Origin: Alloprevotella sp.
Lineage (GTDB): Bacteria > Bacteroidota > Bacteroidia > Bacteroidales > Bacteroidaceae
Assembly (NCBI GenBank): GCA_017476545.1
Contig: JAFUZP010000021.1
Span: forward strand, 1-64,000
Reading direction: 5' to 3'
Length of the DNA stretch: 64,000 nucleotides
Under the pieces are notes generated by a model. It worked only from the letters and a program-made list of their open reading frames with translations, was not told the origin of the DNA and ran no database searches. Each line of letters opens with the position of its first letter. Positions within the stretch are counted from its first letter, which is position 1. Positions 50,823 through 58,091 of this stretch are shown in pieces. A program made the position numbers and the translations under genes.

Positions 50823-52019
50823 ATGAAGAATCAAGCGCCCAATATGAAAGCTCGGATAAGAGCAAAGCTCTGGATACTCACCGCCGCACTCGCCCTGTGC
50901 AGCACCACCGTGTTGGCAGCATGCGGACATGGAGACACCACAACAGAACAGGACAGCCTGACAGCCATTGCGGATAGGGTTTGGACTTTCAGCCAAAGCC
51001 ATCCCGACGGCTTCACGCTTGACGTCCGCACGATGACGGAACCCACGGAGGGCATCGCCGTCAGTTATGCCGAAACGCAGAACAGCCATTCCCGCAGCCA
51101 GCTCACAGCTGTCGTAAGCCATGCACTACGCCACGACGGCTACGTAGGCGGATGGCTGAATACGGAGAACGGACTTTACTACTTCGACAGCACAAAACTC
51201 TTTCCCGAAACCGCGCTCAAAGACGCACTCCGTTTCGGCAAGGAGAACGGACAGCAATCCGCCTTCATCCTCTCCACTTCCACCGACATCCCTACGGACG
51301 GAAAGGTGGCCCAGATTGTGGAACGCGGCACTTTGCTCGTAGGCACTACGGGCGACTACCGTCCCTGCAGTTTCTGCGAGCCCGACGGGACGTACTGGGG
51401 TTTCGGCATCGACGTCGCCCGCGAGATAGCGGACATAATCGGAGTAGGCGTGGAGTTTGTCAAAACCTCGTGGCCCACGCTGACAGCCGACGTACTGGCA
51501 GAGCCTCAGGCCTTCGACCTCGCCATCGGCGGCATCACCATCACCGACACCCGCCAGCAGACCATGCTCATGAGCGAAGGCTACCTGGCAAACGGGAAGA
51601 CCATTCTTTGCCGCGCGTCCGACGCCGAGCAGTTCCGCTCCCTGGACGACATCAACAAGCCCGTTGTCCGCGTGATGGTAAACCCGGGCGGACTGAACGA
51701 AAAGTTTGCCCGCGAGAACCTCACCCGTGCCACCATCATCGTTTACGAACGGAACGAGGAGATACCCCGACTCATTGCCGAAGGCAAAGCCGACGTGATG
51801 ATAACGGAAATCACCGAGGCTCCCTACTACGTGCAGACGGACTCCCGCCTCGCCGCCCCGCTCCTGAACCAGCCCTTCACCCGTGGCGAAATCGGAGTCC
51901 TCATGCAGAAAGGGCAGGAAGACTTGTTGCGGATGGTGAACCTGCGCCTCCAGCAGATGAAGGCCGACGGCACCCTGCGCCGCCTGCACGAGAAGTACGG
52001 ACTCGTGTACGCCTACTGA
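50823..52019 (+). CDS. Lipoprotein with PheC-like solute-binding domain
   Basis: A 398-aa lipoprotein (lipobox VLAAC, Cys near residue 34). Residues about 155-395 are a type 3 solute-binding fold very like cyclohexadienyl dehydratase PheC: LLVGTTGDYRPCSF, GIDVAREIADIIGVGVEFVK, TSWPTL, NPGGLNEKFARENL and EGKADVMITEITEAPYY. PheC makes phenylpyruvate from prephenate outside the cytoplasm. Residues about 45-145 are a separate domain (HPDGFTLDVRTMTEPTEGIA, VGGWLNTENGLYYFDSTKLF) that I cannot name. It may be a dehydratase or a sensor-binding protein. The start could also be ATG 50844, which suits the promoter position better. Confidence 0.75.
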   Translation: MKNQAPNMKARIRAKLWILTAALALCSTTVLAACGHGDTTTEQDSLTAIADRVWTFSQSHPDGFTLDVRTMTEPTEGIAVSYAETQNSHSRSQLTAVVSHALRHDGYVGGWLNTENGLYYFDSTKLFPETALKDALRFGKENGQQSAFILSTSTDIPTDGKVAQIVERGTLLVGTTGDYRPCSFCEPDGTYWGFGIDVAREIADIIGVGVEFVKTSWPTLTADVLAEPQAFDLAIGGITITDTRQQTMLMSEGYLANGKTILCRASDAEQFRSLDDINKPVVRVMVNPGGLNEKFARENLTRATIIVYERNEEIPRLIAEGKADVMITEITEAPYYVQTDSRLAAPLLNQPFTRGEIGVLMQKGQEDLLRMVNLRLQQMKADGTLRRLHEKYGLVYAY

Positions 52020-52104
52020 CAAGGTATCAGCCCTGCCGCTTGCCGCCGCAAGGAGGGAGAAAGCAAGGAGGGAGAAAGCAACGTTCCTGCAAGAGAATAC
52101 AACG

Positions 52105-52151
52105 CACGAGCGCGCCGCATGGTCTGTGTGGCGCGCTCGTGTGTTTTCTTT
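52105..52151 (+). terminator. Terminator of the PheC-like gene
   Basis: CACGAGCGCGCC pairs perfectly with GGCGCGCTCGTG (12 bp), followed by TGTTTTCTTTC. Confidence 0.9.
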
Positions 52152-52175
52152 CTATCCCAACAAAAACTTTCCGCC

Positions 52176-52241
52176 GTGCGCACACATTTTTTCCGGGGTG
52201 CGCATGGAAATTTTGCGGGGTGCTTGGCACAAGGGAAGGGT
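52176..52241. repeat. 22-bp array, type E, third locus
   Basis: Three units start at 52176, 52198 and 52220, exactly 22 bp apart, each beginning GTGCGC or GTGCTTGG; the second reads GTGCGCATGGAAATTTTGCG. A decayed unit precedes it at about 52154. Same sequence family as 5351 and 45163. Confidence 0.78.
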
Positions 52242-52430
52242 AGGGGAATGCCCTTTTTGTCCGACCGTTGTGCCAAAATGTCCGCCGGCAGGGAGGCGCT
52301 GGGGCTATTGATATTTTGTGCTTTCATCGCCTCTCCGGCCCTCCGGCACCCTCTCGCTCCTTAATCTTCACCAGCGCGGAGGTTGCGGATGCAGTGCTGC
52401 GGTTTCCTTATCTCTACGGAGGATTTTTTA

Positions 52431-52510
52431 GGCCCCTGCGGTTACGCTCACTTAACCCTATAGTTAGTCTTTCGTAACCCTGCGGTTAGCATACCCTAAC
52501 CCTACGGTCA
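52431..52510. repeat. Palindrome array, type A, locus 5
   Basis: Four units start at 52431, 52453, 52475 and 52497, exactly 22 bp apart: GGCCCCTGCGGTTA, TAACCCTATAGTTA, TAACCCTGCGGTTA and TAACCCTACGGTCA. It lies in the 640-bp convergent gap after the PheC-like gene; apart from the arrays and terminators nothing else is seen there. Confidence 0.9.
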
Positions 52511-52598
52511 GTCTCACCCTCCCCCTGGAGCCGTCCGGCGAAGGCCGTGAGACCGGGTGGCGTAGTCGGCAGGCGCGGAATGATGGGGCTACCCCTGC

Positions 52599-52634
52599 AA
52601 AAGCGGCGGGGCCCACCAATCGGTGCGCCCCGCC
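52599..52634 (-). terminator. Terminator of the 52662 gene
   Basis: GGCGGGGCCCACC / GGTGCGCCCCGCC with one mismatch, then TTTT on the minus strand. The stem closely resembles the terminator at 28572. Confidence 0.75.
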
Positions 52635-52661
52635 GGGATAGTAGGAAATTTGGCTGGGAGG

Positions 52662-55600
52662 TTACTTCACAAGAACCTTCTGGCCGTTGATGATGTTCAC
52701 GCCCTTCTGGAGCTTGCCTACGCGGCGGCCCTGGAGGTCGTAGATTGCGCCGTTAGCCTCCTGCGTCTTCGCATTGGAGATGCCTACGAGCTCGAACTCT
52801 TCGATCAGTTGCTCGTAAGTCTCCTCGTCAATGGTCACGAATGTGAACGGCGTGGCGTTTTCAGCCTCCGTTTCCATTGAGCTGAAGAAACTCATCATGC
52901 CGTCGGCGGCAACGAATGCACCGTCATATTCGAGGGCATATTCGCCGGCCACCCAACCCGGTGCGCGGCGTGCGGCAGGAGCAGCCTGCGTGATGTTCTC
53001 ATACGGGAGAATCTGGAATGCAGTGCCGTCCGTGCCTTCCTCGGTGAAGCCGTTGAAGTCCATGTCGAAGGTATCGTCGTGGATAGCGTTAGCCGTGAGC
53101 ACGTTGCCGTTGTAGCTGGTGATGGTGTAGCCCTCGTAGGGATTACCCGACACGATGAAGATGTAGGTGGGGTGCATGGAGAAGCGTCCGCCAGCGAAGA
53201 GCGGCTCGTGGAACATGGTAGTTCCCTCCACGTCGAGTGCCCAGTTGAAACCGTCCGTCAGGTCGCCCTCAGCCTCCTCGTCGAGTGCCCGGTTGAAGAT
53301 GGCCGCGTTGGTATCGATGCCTTCCCACTTGAAGTCGCCGAATGCAACGGTGTTGTCCTCCGTGAGGATGTAAACGTACTCGTTCACGGGGAACGGTTCG
53401 TCGAACATAGCCACGGTGTAGAACGTGTTCTCGGCATCAGCCGTAACAGTGATGGGGTCAGCGATGTACGTTGTGTACGGACGCTGGTGTTCCTCGGGCA
53501 CGTCGGTCAATTCCGTACCGTTCTCAACGGGAATCGTGAACTCGTCGAGCGTGTTGCCCTCGGTGTCCGTAACAATGAACGTAACATCTACCATGACGGG
53601 CTCGTTGCTGGCGGGTTCAACCATCAGCACGGCCTCGCTGGCCGTAGCGTTGCCGCTCCAGTTGTGCGTAACGACAGTGCCGGAGCTGAGTACGATGTAT
53701 TCAGCCTCGTTGCGGTGCAGGCCGAAGCCGTTGCCGTTCTGGCTGATGATCCACTGCGTGCGGTCGCCGGTTGTTGCGAGCGGGGTGCTCCAGCTGCCGG
53801 CGGCGATTTCGCCGTTAGTGAGGTAAACGCCGGCGCCGACGTTCTGTACCATGATGCCGTTGTACGGGTCGCCGGTGAAGGCCCACTTGTAGTTGTCCTC
53901 GTCGGCAGCCTCGGCTGCGTTAGCCACAGCGAAGTCCTCGTTGATGTAAGCGTACTTCCCGCCAACCGTCATGTAGTAGGGGGCGCCGTCTGTCGTGAAG
54001 GGCAGCGTGTAGGTAACCGTTGCCAGGAACGTGTTGTGTGCCTCCGGGCCTACGGTCAGCTCGGCGGGATAGGTGTACTCGCAGAACGGGCGCTTCAGGC
54101 TCTCGGGCAGCTCGGTGATAACCGTGCCGACCTCGACGGGGATAACCTCCGTCCAGACGTGCATCTCGTCCGCGTCGTAGATGCTGAACGTAACATCCTC
54201 CGTGACGAGCTTCTTCACGTTCACGGTGATGATAGCGTTGAGGAAAGTGCTGGCAACACCGGAGAGGTTGAACGTTGCGCTCTCGGCGTTGTCCACGGCG
54301 ATATCTACCGACTTCTCCTCGGACGTGAAGACGTAGGAATCATTGCCGGCAGTGACAGTCATGTCGCTGCTGTAGGCGTTACCACGGATGGTGTAGCCCG
54401 TGATGACGTAGCCTGCCTCCACTTCGATGGTGTAGTCGCACGAGCCGCTCTGACCGTCGAAGATCTTCAGACCGTCGCCTGCGCCAACGGTGGCATCAGC
54501 GTTGCTGGCCATGTTGTTGGCGCCCGTGTAGAAGGACATGTGGGGTGCATCGTCGAAGCTCTCCCATTTCGAAGCCCAAGTCTTGTTGGGGTTGGACTGG
54601 GTGAACTCACCGGTGCGCAGGTTGATGGCCTTGACAGCCTCTACCGGACCTTCTTCCACTTCCACTTCCTGGATGGCGATAGTGGAGCCCGCATCCTCAT
54701 GCACGTCCCACCATTCGGTAAGCGAGCAGGTCGCGAGCTGCGGGTTGCGGTTGTGCAGGTAGATTTCGTTGTTCTCCTGCAGGCGCAGCACGAAGCCGCT
54801 CATATTGGCGGCGATGTCCCAGCGGGTTTCGCCTTGCTTCATGTACACGTCGGAACCGGGCCTTTCGACAACTACGCTTTCGTAGCCGAGCGTGAAGCCC
54901 TCGCCTGCGAGCTTGTTCGTGACGAGCACGCCGTCGTAGGGATTGCCGCTGAACTGCCACAGGCCGCCCTCTTCCGTAGCTTCGGGCTTCGTGTTCTGGG
55001 TCTGGACGGGGATGTTGCCGTCGTTAACGGCATACATGCCACGGACGGTCATGTTGTACCACTTGCCTTCCTCGAACGGGAGGTTGTAGGCAACGTCCAC
55101 GATGAGCACGTTGTCCTCGCCTTCCTCAACCGTGAGGGGCTCTGCCACGGTGTACGTGCAGAAGTCCTTCTTGTACTCGGCGGGCATCTCGCTGATGACA
55201 TCGCCGATGCCGGCGGGCATGGCCGTAGCCACTACGCGCTCGTTCTGCTCCGCGTCAAGCACCACGATGTTGTACGTTGCGCTCGGGTGGAAGTAAGCGT
55301 CGAGCATGGCGATGGCCTCCGTCGGGTCGAACTCTTCTTCGCTGAACACGACGTTGTAGGTGTTACCGCCTGTGCCGTTCTCGAAGTCCAGCCACTTGTT
55401 GAAATAAAGGTTTCGTTGGCCGTCCATGTTGAGGTAATTGCCGTTCTCGTCCTCGAAGTGGAAGGGGTAAGGCTCAATCTGCGTGTCCTCAATCATCTGT
55501 ACGCCCCTGACAATCTTGGAGAAGTCCTTGTCGTAGCAGTGCAGGGGGTTGCCAGTCTGACCGAGGGCGGTTACGTCAGCCTCGTGGTGGCAGACGAACG

Positions 55601-56426
55601 TCTTGTGCGTAGCGTCGTAGAGGAACGTGGTGCCCTCATAGGGGATGAGGGCGAACTCAGCGGCCTCGTCAGCGCTCAGCACTCCTACGAGGTCCGCGAG
55701 GGAGTTCGCGCCGCCGTTCAGGTAGCCGCGGGCGCAGTTAGCCTTGAAGGTGTAGATGGGGGGCTCCACGATGAGCGTCACGTCCACGATGACGCCGCCG
55801 TTCTCGCTCACGCCGTTTACGACGAACTTGTTATTGCCCGTTCTGGGCTCGCCGGGGTTGCCGCCGGGGTCAAGGCTGCCCCAGTCGTTCTTGAAGCGCA
55901 TGCGGTACTCGCCGCTGGCATCGGCCGGGATGGTGAATTCCGGGCAGTCAAAGGTCTTGTTGCCTGCCTCCACGTGTACGCCGGCACTGTTGTAGCCGTT
56001 GCTCTCCGAGTAGCTGGCGTCCCAGTAGGAGAAGGTGACGATTTCCTGCCCCTCGCCGATGACGCCCTGGGCGGAAACGTCGTCCACCTTGAACTGGCCG
56101 TCGCGGTCCCAGTCCACGTAGAGGTAGTTGTGGCTCCATTCGCCCGCGGTTTCGGCGACGAACTTCACCGTCGCGCCTGCCTTAACCGTGAACGTCTGGT
56201 TGGTCAGGTCCAGGTAGCAGGCATTGTTCCCGTTCGGGTTTCCGCTGGGGTAGACGTCGATGCTCTGGTCTCCGATGCTGATGGTACGAACGTAGCGGTT
56301 CGCGCGTTGGCTCACCGCGTTGTCCGGGTCGAAGTTGAGCGGGTAGTCCCCCTGTGCGGCGATGCTTGCGGAGAAGCAGCACAGCAGTAGGAATAACCCT
56401 AACTTAGCATAATGTTTAAATGCCAT
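52662..56426 (-). CDS. Large secreted protein with GEVED-type domain and DLQGRR tail
   Basis: A 1254-aa exported protein. Signal peptide MAFKHYAKLGLFLLLCCFSA SIAAQ. Residues about 40-215 contain a GEVED-like domain (YLYVDWDRDGQFKVDDV, EYRMRFKND). The remainder is a series of repeated beta modules, each opening with a phrase such as VTFIVTDTEGNTLDEFTIPV...ELTDVPEEHQRPYTTYI (also near FCTYTVAEPLTVE and FCEYTYPAELTVG) and ending in a lectin-like WxFxGNPYxGxxV unit; at least three are seen. The tail YDLQGRRVGKLQKG...NGQKVLVK is shared with the other secreted proteins. Codon use is strongly biased as in the 25058 gene. Probably cell-surface; binding partner unknown. Confidence 0.77.
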   Translation of the reverse strand: MAFKHYAKLGLFLLLCCFSASIAAQGDYPLNFDPDNAVSQRANRYVRTISIGDQSIDVYPSGNPNGNNACYLDLTNQTFTVKAGATVKFVAETAGEWSHNYLYVDWDRDGQFKVDDVSAQGVIGEGQEIVTFSYWDASYSESNGYNSAGVHVEAGNKTFDCPEFTIPADASGEYRMRFKNDWGSLDPGGNPGEPRTGNNKFVVNGVSENGGVIVDVTLIVEPPIYTFKANCARGYLNGGANSLADLVGVLSADEAAEFALIPYEGTTFLYDATHKTFVCHHEADVTALGQTGNPLHCYDKDFSKIVRGVQMIEDTQIEPYPFHFEDENGNYLNMDGQRNLYFNKWLDFENGTGGNTYNVVFSEEEFDPTEAIAMLDAYFHPSATYNIVVLDAEQNERVVATAMPAGIGDVISEMPAEYKKDFCTYTVAEPLTVEEGEDNVLIVDVAYNLPFEEGKWYNMTVRGMYAVNDGNIPVQTQNTKPEATEEGGLWQFSGNPYDGVLVTNKLAGEGFTLGYESVVVERPGSDVYMKQGETRWDIAANMSGFVLRLQENNEIYLHNRNPQLATCSLTEWWDVHEDAGSTIAIQEVEVEEGPVEAVKAINLRTGEFTQSNPNKTWASKWESFDDAPHMSFYTGANNMASNADATVGAGDGLKIFDGQSGSCDYTIEVEAGYVITGYTIRGNAYSSDMTVTAGNDSYVFTSEEKSVDIAVDNAESATFNLSGVASTFLNAIITVNVKKLVTEDVTFSIYDADEMHVWTEVIPVEVGTVITELPESLKRPFCEYTYPAELTVGPEAHNTFLATVTYTLPFTTDGAPYYMTVGGKYAYINEDFAVANAAEAADEDNYKWAFTGDPYNGIMVQNVGAGVYLTNGEIAAGSWSTPLATTGDRTQWIISQNGNGFGLHRNEAEYIVLSSGTVVTHNWSGNATASEAVLMVEPASNEPVMVDVTFIVTDTEGNTLDEFTIPVENGTELTDVPEEHQRPYTTYIADPITVTADAENTFYTVAMFDEPFPVNEYVYILTEDNTVAFGDFKWEGIDTNAAIFNRALDEEAEGDLTDGFNWALDVEGTTMFHEPLFAGGRFSMHPTYIFIVSGNPYEGYTITSYNGNVLTANAIHDDTFDMDFNGFTEEGTDGTAFQILPYENITQAAPAARRAPGWVAGEYALEYDGAFVAADGMMSFFSSMETEAENATPFTFVTIDEETYEQLIEEFELVGISNAKTQEANGAIYDLQGRRVGKLQKGVNIINGQKVLVK

Positions 56427-56551
56427 AGTCGTAAGTTTTAGTTAGTAATTAGATGAATTAAAAAGTTGTTTCGTCTGTTTCTTCCTTCCGCACGCCCCGG
56501 GGCGTTCTCGCCCCACGTGTGCGCGCACATAATTAATATATGTGTGGGCTG

Positions 56552-56559
56552 CAAATATA
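56552..56559 (-). promoter_or_regulatory. -33/-7 promoter of the 52662 gene
   Basis: On the minus strand TTG, 20 bases, TATATTTG. The leader to the start codon is about 125 nt. Confidence 0.6.
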
Positions 56560-56696
56560 AGGTTAATATTTCATAAACGCAAGTTTTGCCGTTTTTTTCG
56601 CGGCTTTCGCGGAGTGCGCGGCGGTGCGGGCGTGGTTCCCGTCCGCGCCCCGCGCTTCCGCCGGGCGGTGCGGTGCCGGTTGTTCGGTGCGCCCTG

Positions 56697-56762
56697 CGCC
56701 GCCTCCCGATGCGCCCCGCGCCGCCTCCCGATGCGCCTGTCCTCCTCTCCCGATGCGCTCGG
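56697..56762. repeat. GC-rich 22-bp array, type C
   Basis: The motif CTCCCGATGCGC occurs at 56703, 56725 and 56747, exactly 22 bp apart, within a GC-rich stretch. It lies just before the type D array. The 12-mer GCTTCCGCCGGG also occurs twice nearby (56654 and 56769). Confidence 0.75.
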
Positions 56763-56781
56763 AGCGGGGCTTCCGCCGGGC

Positions 56782-57008
56782 TGTAAATCGTTTTACACCC
56801 TGCTGTAAATCGTTTTACACCTTGCTGTAAATTGATTTATACCCTGCTGTAAATCGTTTTACACCTTGCTGTAAATTGATTTATACCCTGCTGTAAATCG
56901 TTTTACACCCTGCTGTAAATAGATTTATACCCTGCTGTAAATTGATTTACACCTTGCTGTAAATCGTTTTACACCTTGCTGTAAATAGATTTACACCCTG
57001 CTGTAAAT
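56782..57008. repeat. Palindrome array, type D (TGTAAA-N4-TTTACA), ten units
   Basis: Ten full 22-bp units run from 56782 to 57001 with a partial eleventh. Each has a 16-bp palindromic core (TGTAAATCGTTTTACA, or the variants TGTAAATTGATTTACA, TGTAAATAGATTTACA and forms ending in TTTATA) and a 6-bp spacer CCCTGC or CCTTGC. The centre varies in both arms, but the TGTAAA arm is constant in all units. It lies in a 734-bp gap between the 52662 promoter and tRNA-Arg, in a surrounding of very high GC. Confidence 0.95.
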
Positions 57009-57160
57009 TCCGTCCGGTGCGGGCGTGCGGCGCGGCGGGTGCGCCCCGGGGGGCCGCCGTGTGCCGCCTGCCGCCGCCTGCCGCTGGGGCGGGGGATGTG
57101 GAAAGGGGGCGCAATGTTTCGCGTTTTGGTATTTATTTGTTATTTTCGCGGCGCAGTCGC

Positions 57161-57232
57161 GCCCTCATAGTTCAATGGATAGAACAAATCTCTCCTAAAG
57201 ATTAGATATGAGTTCGATTCTCATTGGGGGTA
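57161..57232 (+). tRNA. tRNA-Arg (CCT)
   Basis: A 72-nt tRNA: acceptor GCCCTCA/TGGGGGT (with wobble pairs), D arm GTTC/GAAC, anticodon stem AATCT/AGATT around CTCCTAA (anticodon CCT, arginine AGG), T arm ATGAG/CTCAT with loop TTCGATT. CCA not encoded. A TATTTTCG box lies 13 bp upstream. Confidence 0.93.
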
Positions 57233-57308
57233 CGCTACCGGCGGGTCCGCGCCGCGCGTGCGTCCCGCCCTTTTTCCCTCCCGGCGGTGCCGGTTTTTGT
57301 TACGGACA

Positions 57309-58079
57309 ATGAAGTTAGCACTGATAGGTTACGGCAAGATGGGCCGTATGATAGAGGAAATCGCGGTGGCGCGCGGACACGAGGTGGTGTGCGTCATCGA
57401 CGTGGACAACCAGCAGGACTTCGGGAGCGAGGCGTTCCGCTCGGCGGAGGTGGCCATCGAGTTCACGGCTCCCGCCGCGGCTTACGGCAACGTGGTGCGC
57501 GCCTTCGGGCAGGGCGTGAAGGTGGTGTGCGGCACGACGGGCTGGCGCGAGGAGCACGAGGCCGACGTGCGGCGGCTCATCGGTGAGGGGCACACGCTGT
57601 TCTGGGCGAGCAACTTCTCGCTGGGCGTGGCCGTCTTCGGCGCGGTGAACCGCTACCTGGCGCGCATCATGGCGCGCTTCCCGGAGTACGACGTCCGCAT
57701 GGAGGAGACGCACCACGTGCATAAGCTGGACGCGCCGAGCGGTACGGCCATCACGCTGGCAGAGGACATCATCAGCGGCCTGGGGCGCAAGACGCGCTGG
57801 GAGCTGGGCGGCGTGACGGACGCGGAGGGCAGGCCCTTCGGCGAGCAGCCTTCCCCGTGCGGGACGGCGGCGGACGGCGGCACGTTGCGCATCGATGCCG
57901 TACGGCGCGGCGAGGTGCCGGGCATCCACACCGTCACCTACGACTCCGGTGCCGACTGCATACAGATTACACACAGCGCGCACAGTCGCCGGGGCTTCGC
58001 CCTCGGGGCGGTGCTGGCCGCTGAGTTCACGGCGACGCACACGGGGCTGCTGGGCATCGCCGACATGTTCGACTTTTAA
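57309..58079 (+). CDS. dapB: 4-hydroxy-tetrahydrodipicolinate reductase
   Basis: The NAD(P)H-dependent reductase of the lysine and diaminopimelate pathway, 256 aa. N-terminal Rossmann motif LIGYGKMGRMIEE; catalytic segment HHVHKLDAPSGTA; and C-terminal GIHTVTYDSGADCIQITHSA. The ATG at 57309 is used because it starts the Rossmann strand; the frame is open upstream to 57258 without homology. First gene of the dapB-lepB-wbqC row, 12 bp before lepB. Confidence 0.95.
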   Translation: MKLALIGYGKMGRMIEEIAVARGHEVVCVIDVDNQQDFGSEAFRSAEVAIEFTAPAAAYGNVVRAFGQGVKVVCGTTGWREEHEADVRRLIGEGHTLFWASNFSLGVAVFGAVNRYLARIMARFPEYDVRMEETHHVHKLDAPSGTAITLAEDIISGLGRKTRWELGGVTDAEGRPFGEQPSPCGTAADGGTLRIDAVRRGEVPGIHTVTYDSGADCIQITHSAHSRRGFALGAVLAAEFTATHTGLLGIADMFDF

Positions 58080-58091
58080 CCATAAACGCTT

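Noticed and set aside
52020..52370. Short plus- and minus-strand frames of 60-100 codons
   Set aside because: They cover a terminator and the type E array and show no start signal or domain.
53079..56390. A 1103-codon plus-strand open frame opposite the 52662 gene
   Set aside because: Same reason: antisense of a biased gene. The minus frame has a signal peptide, domains and the shared tail.
56782..57008. CRISPR array
   Set aside because: Units are contiguous at 22 bp with nearly constant sequence throughout; there are no unique spacers and no cas genes.
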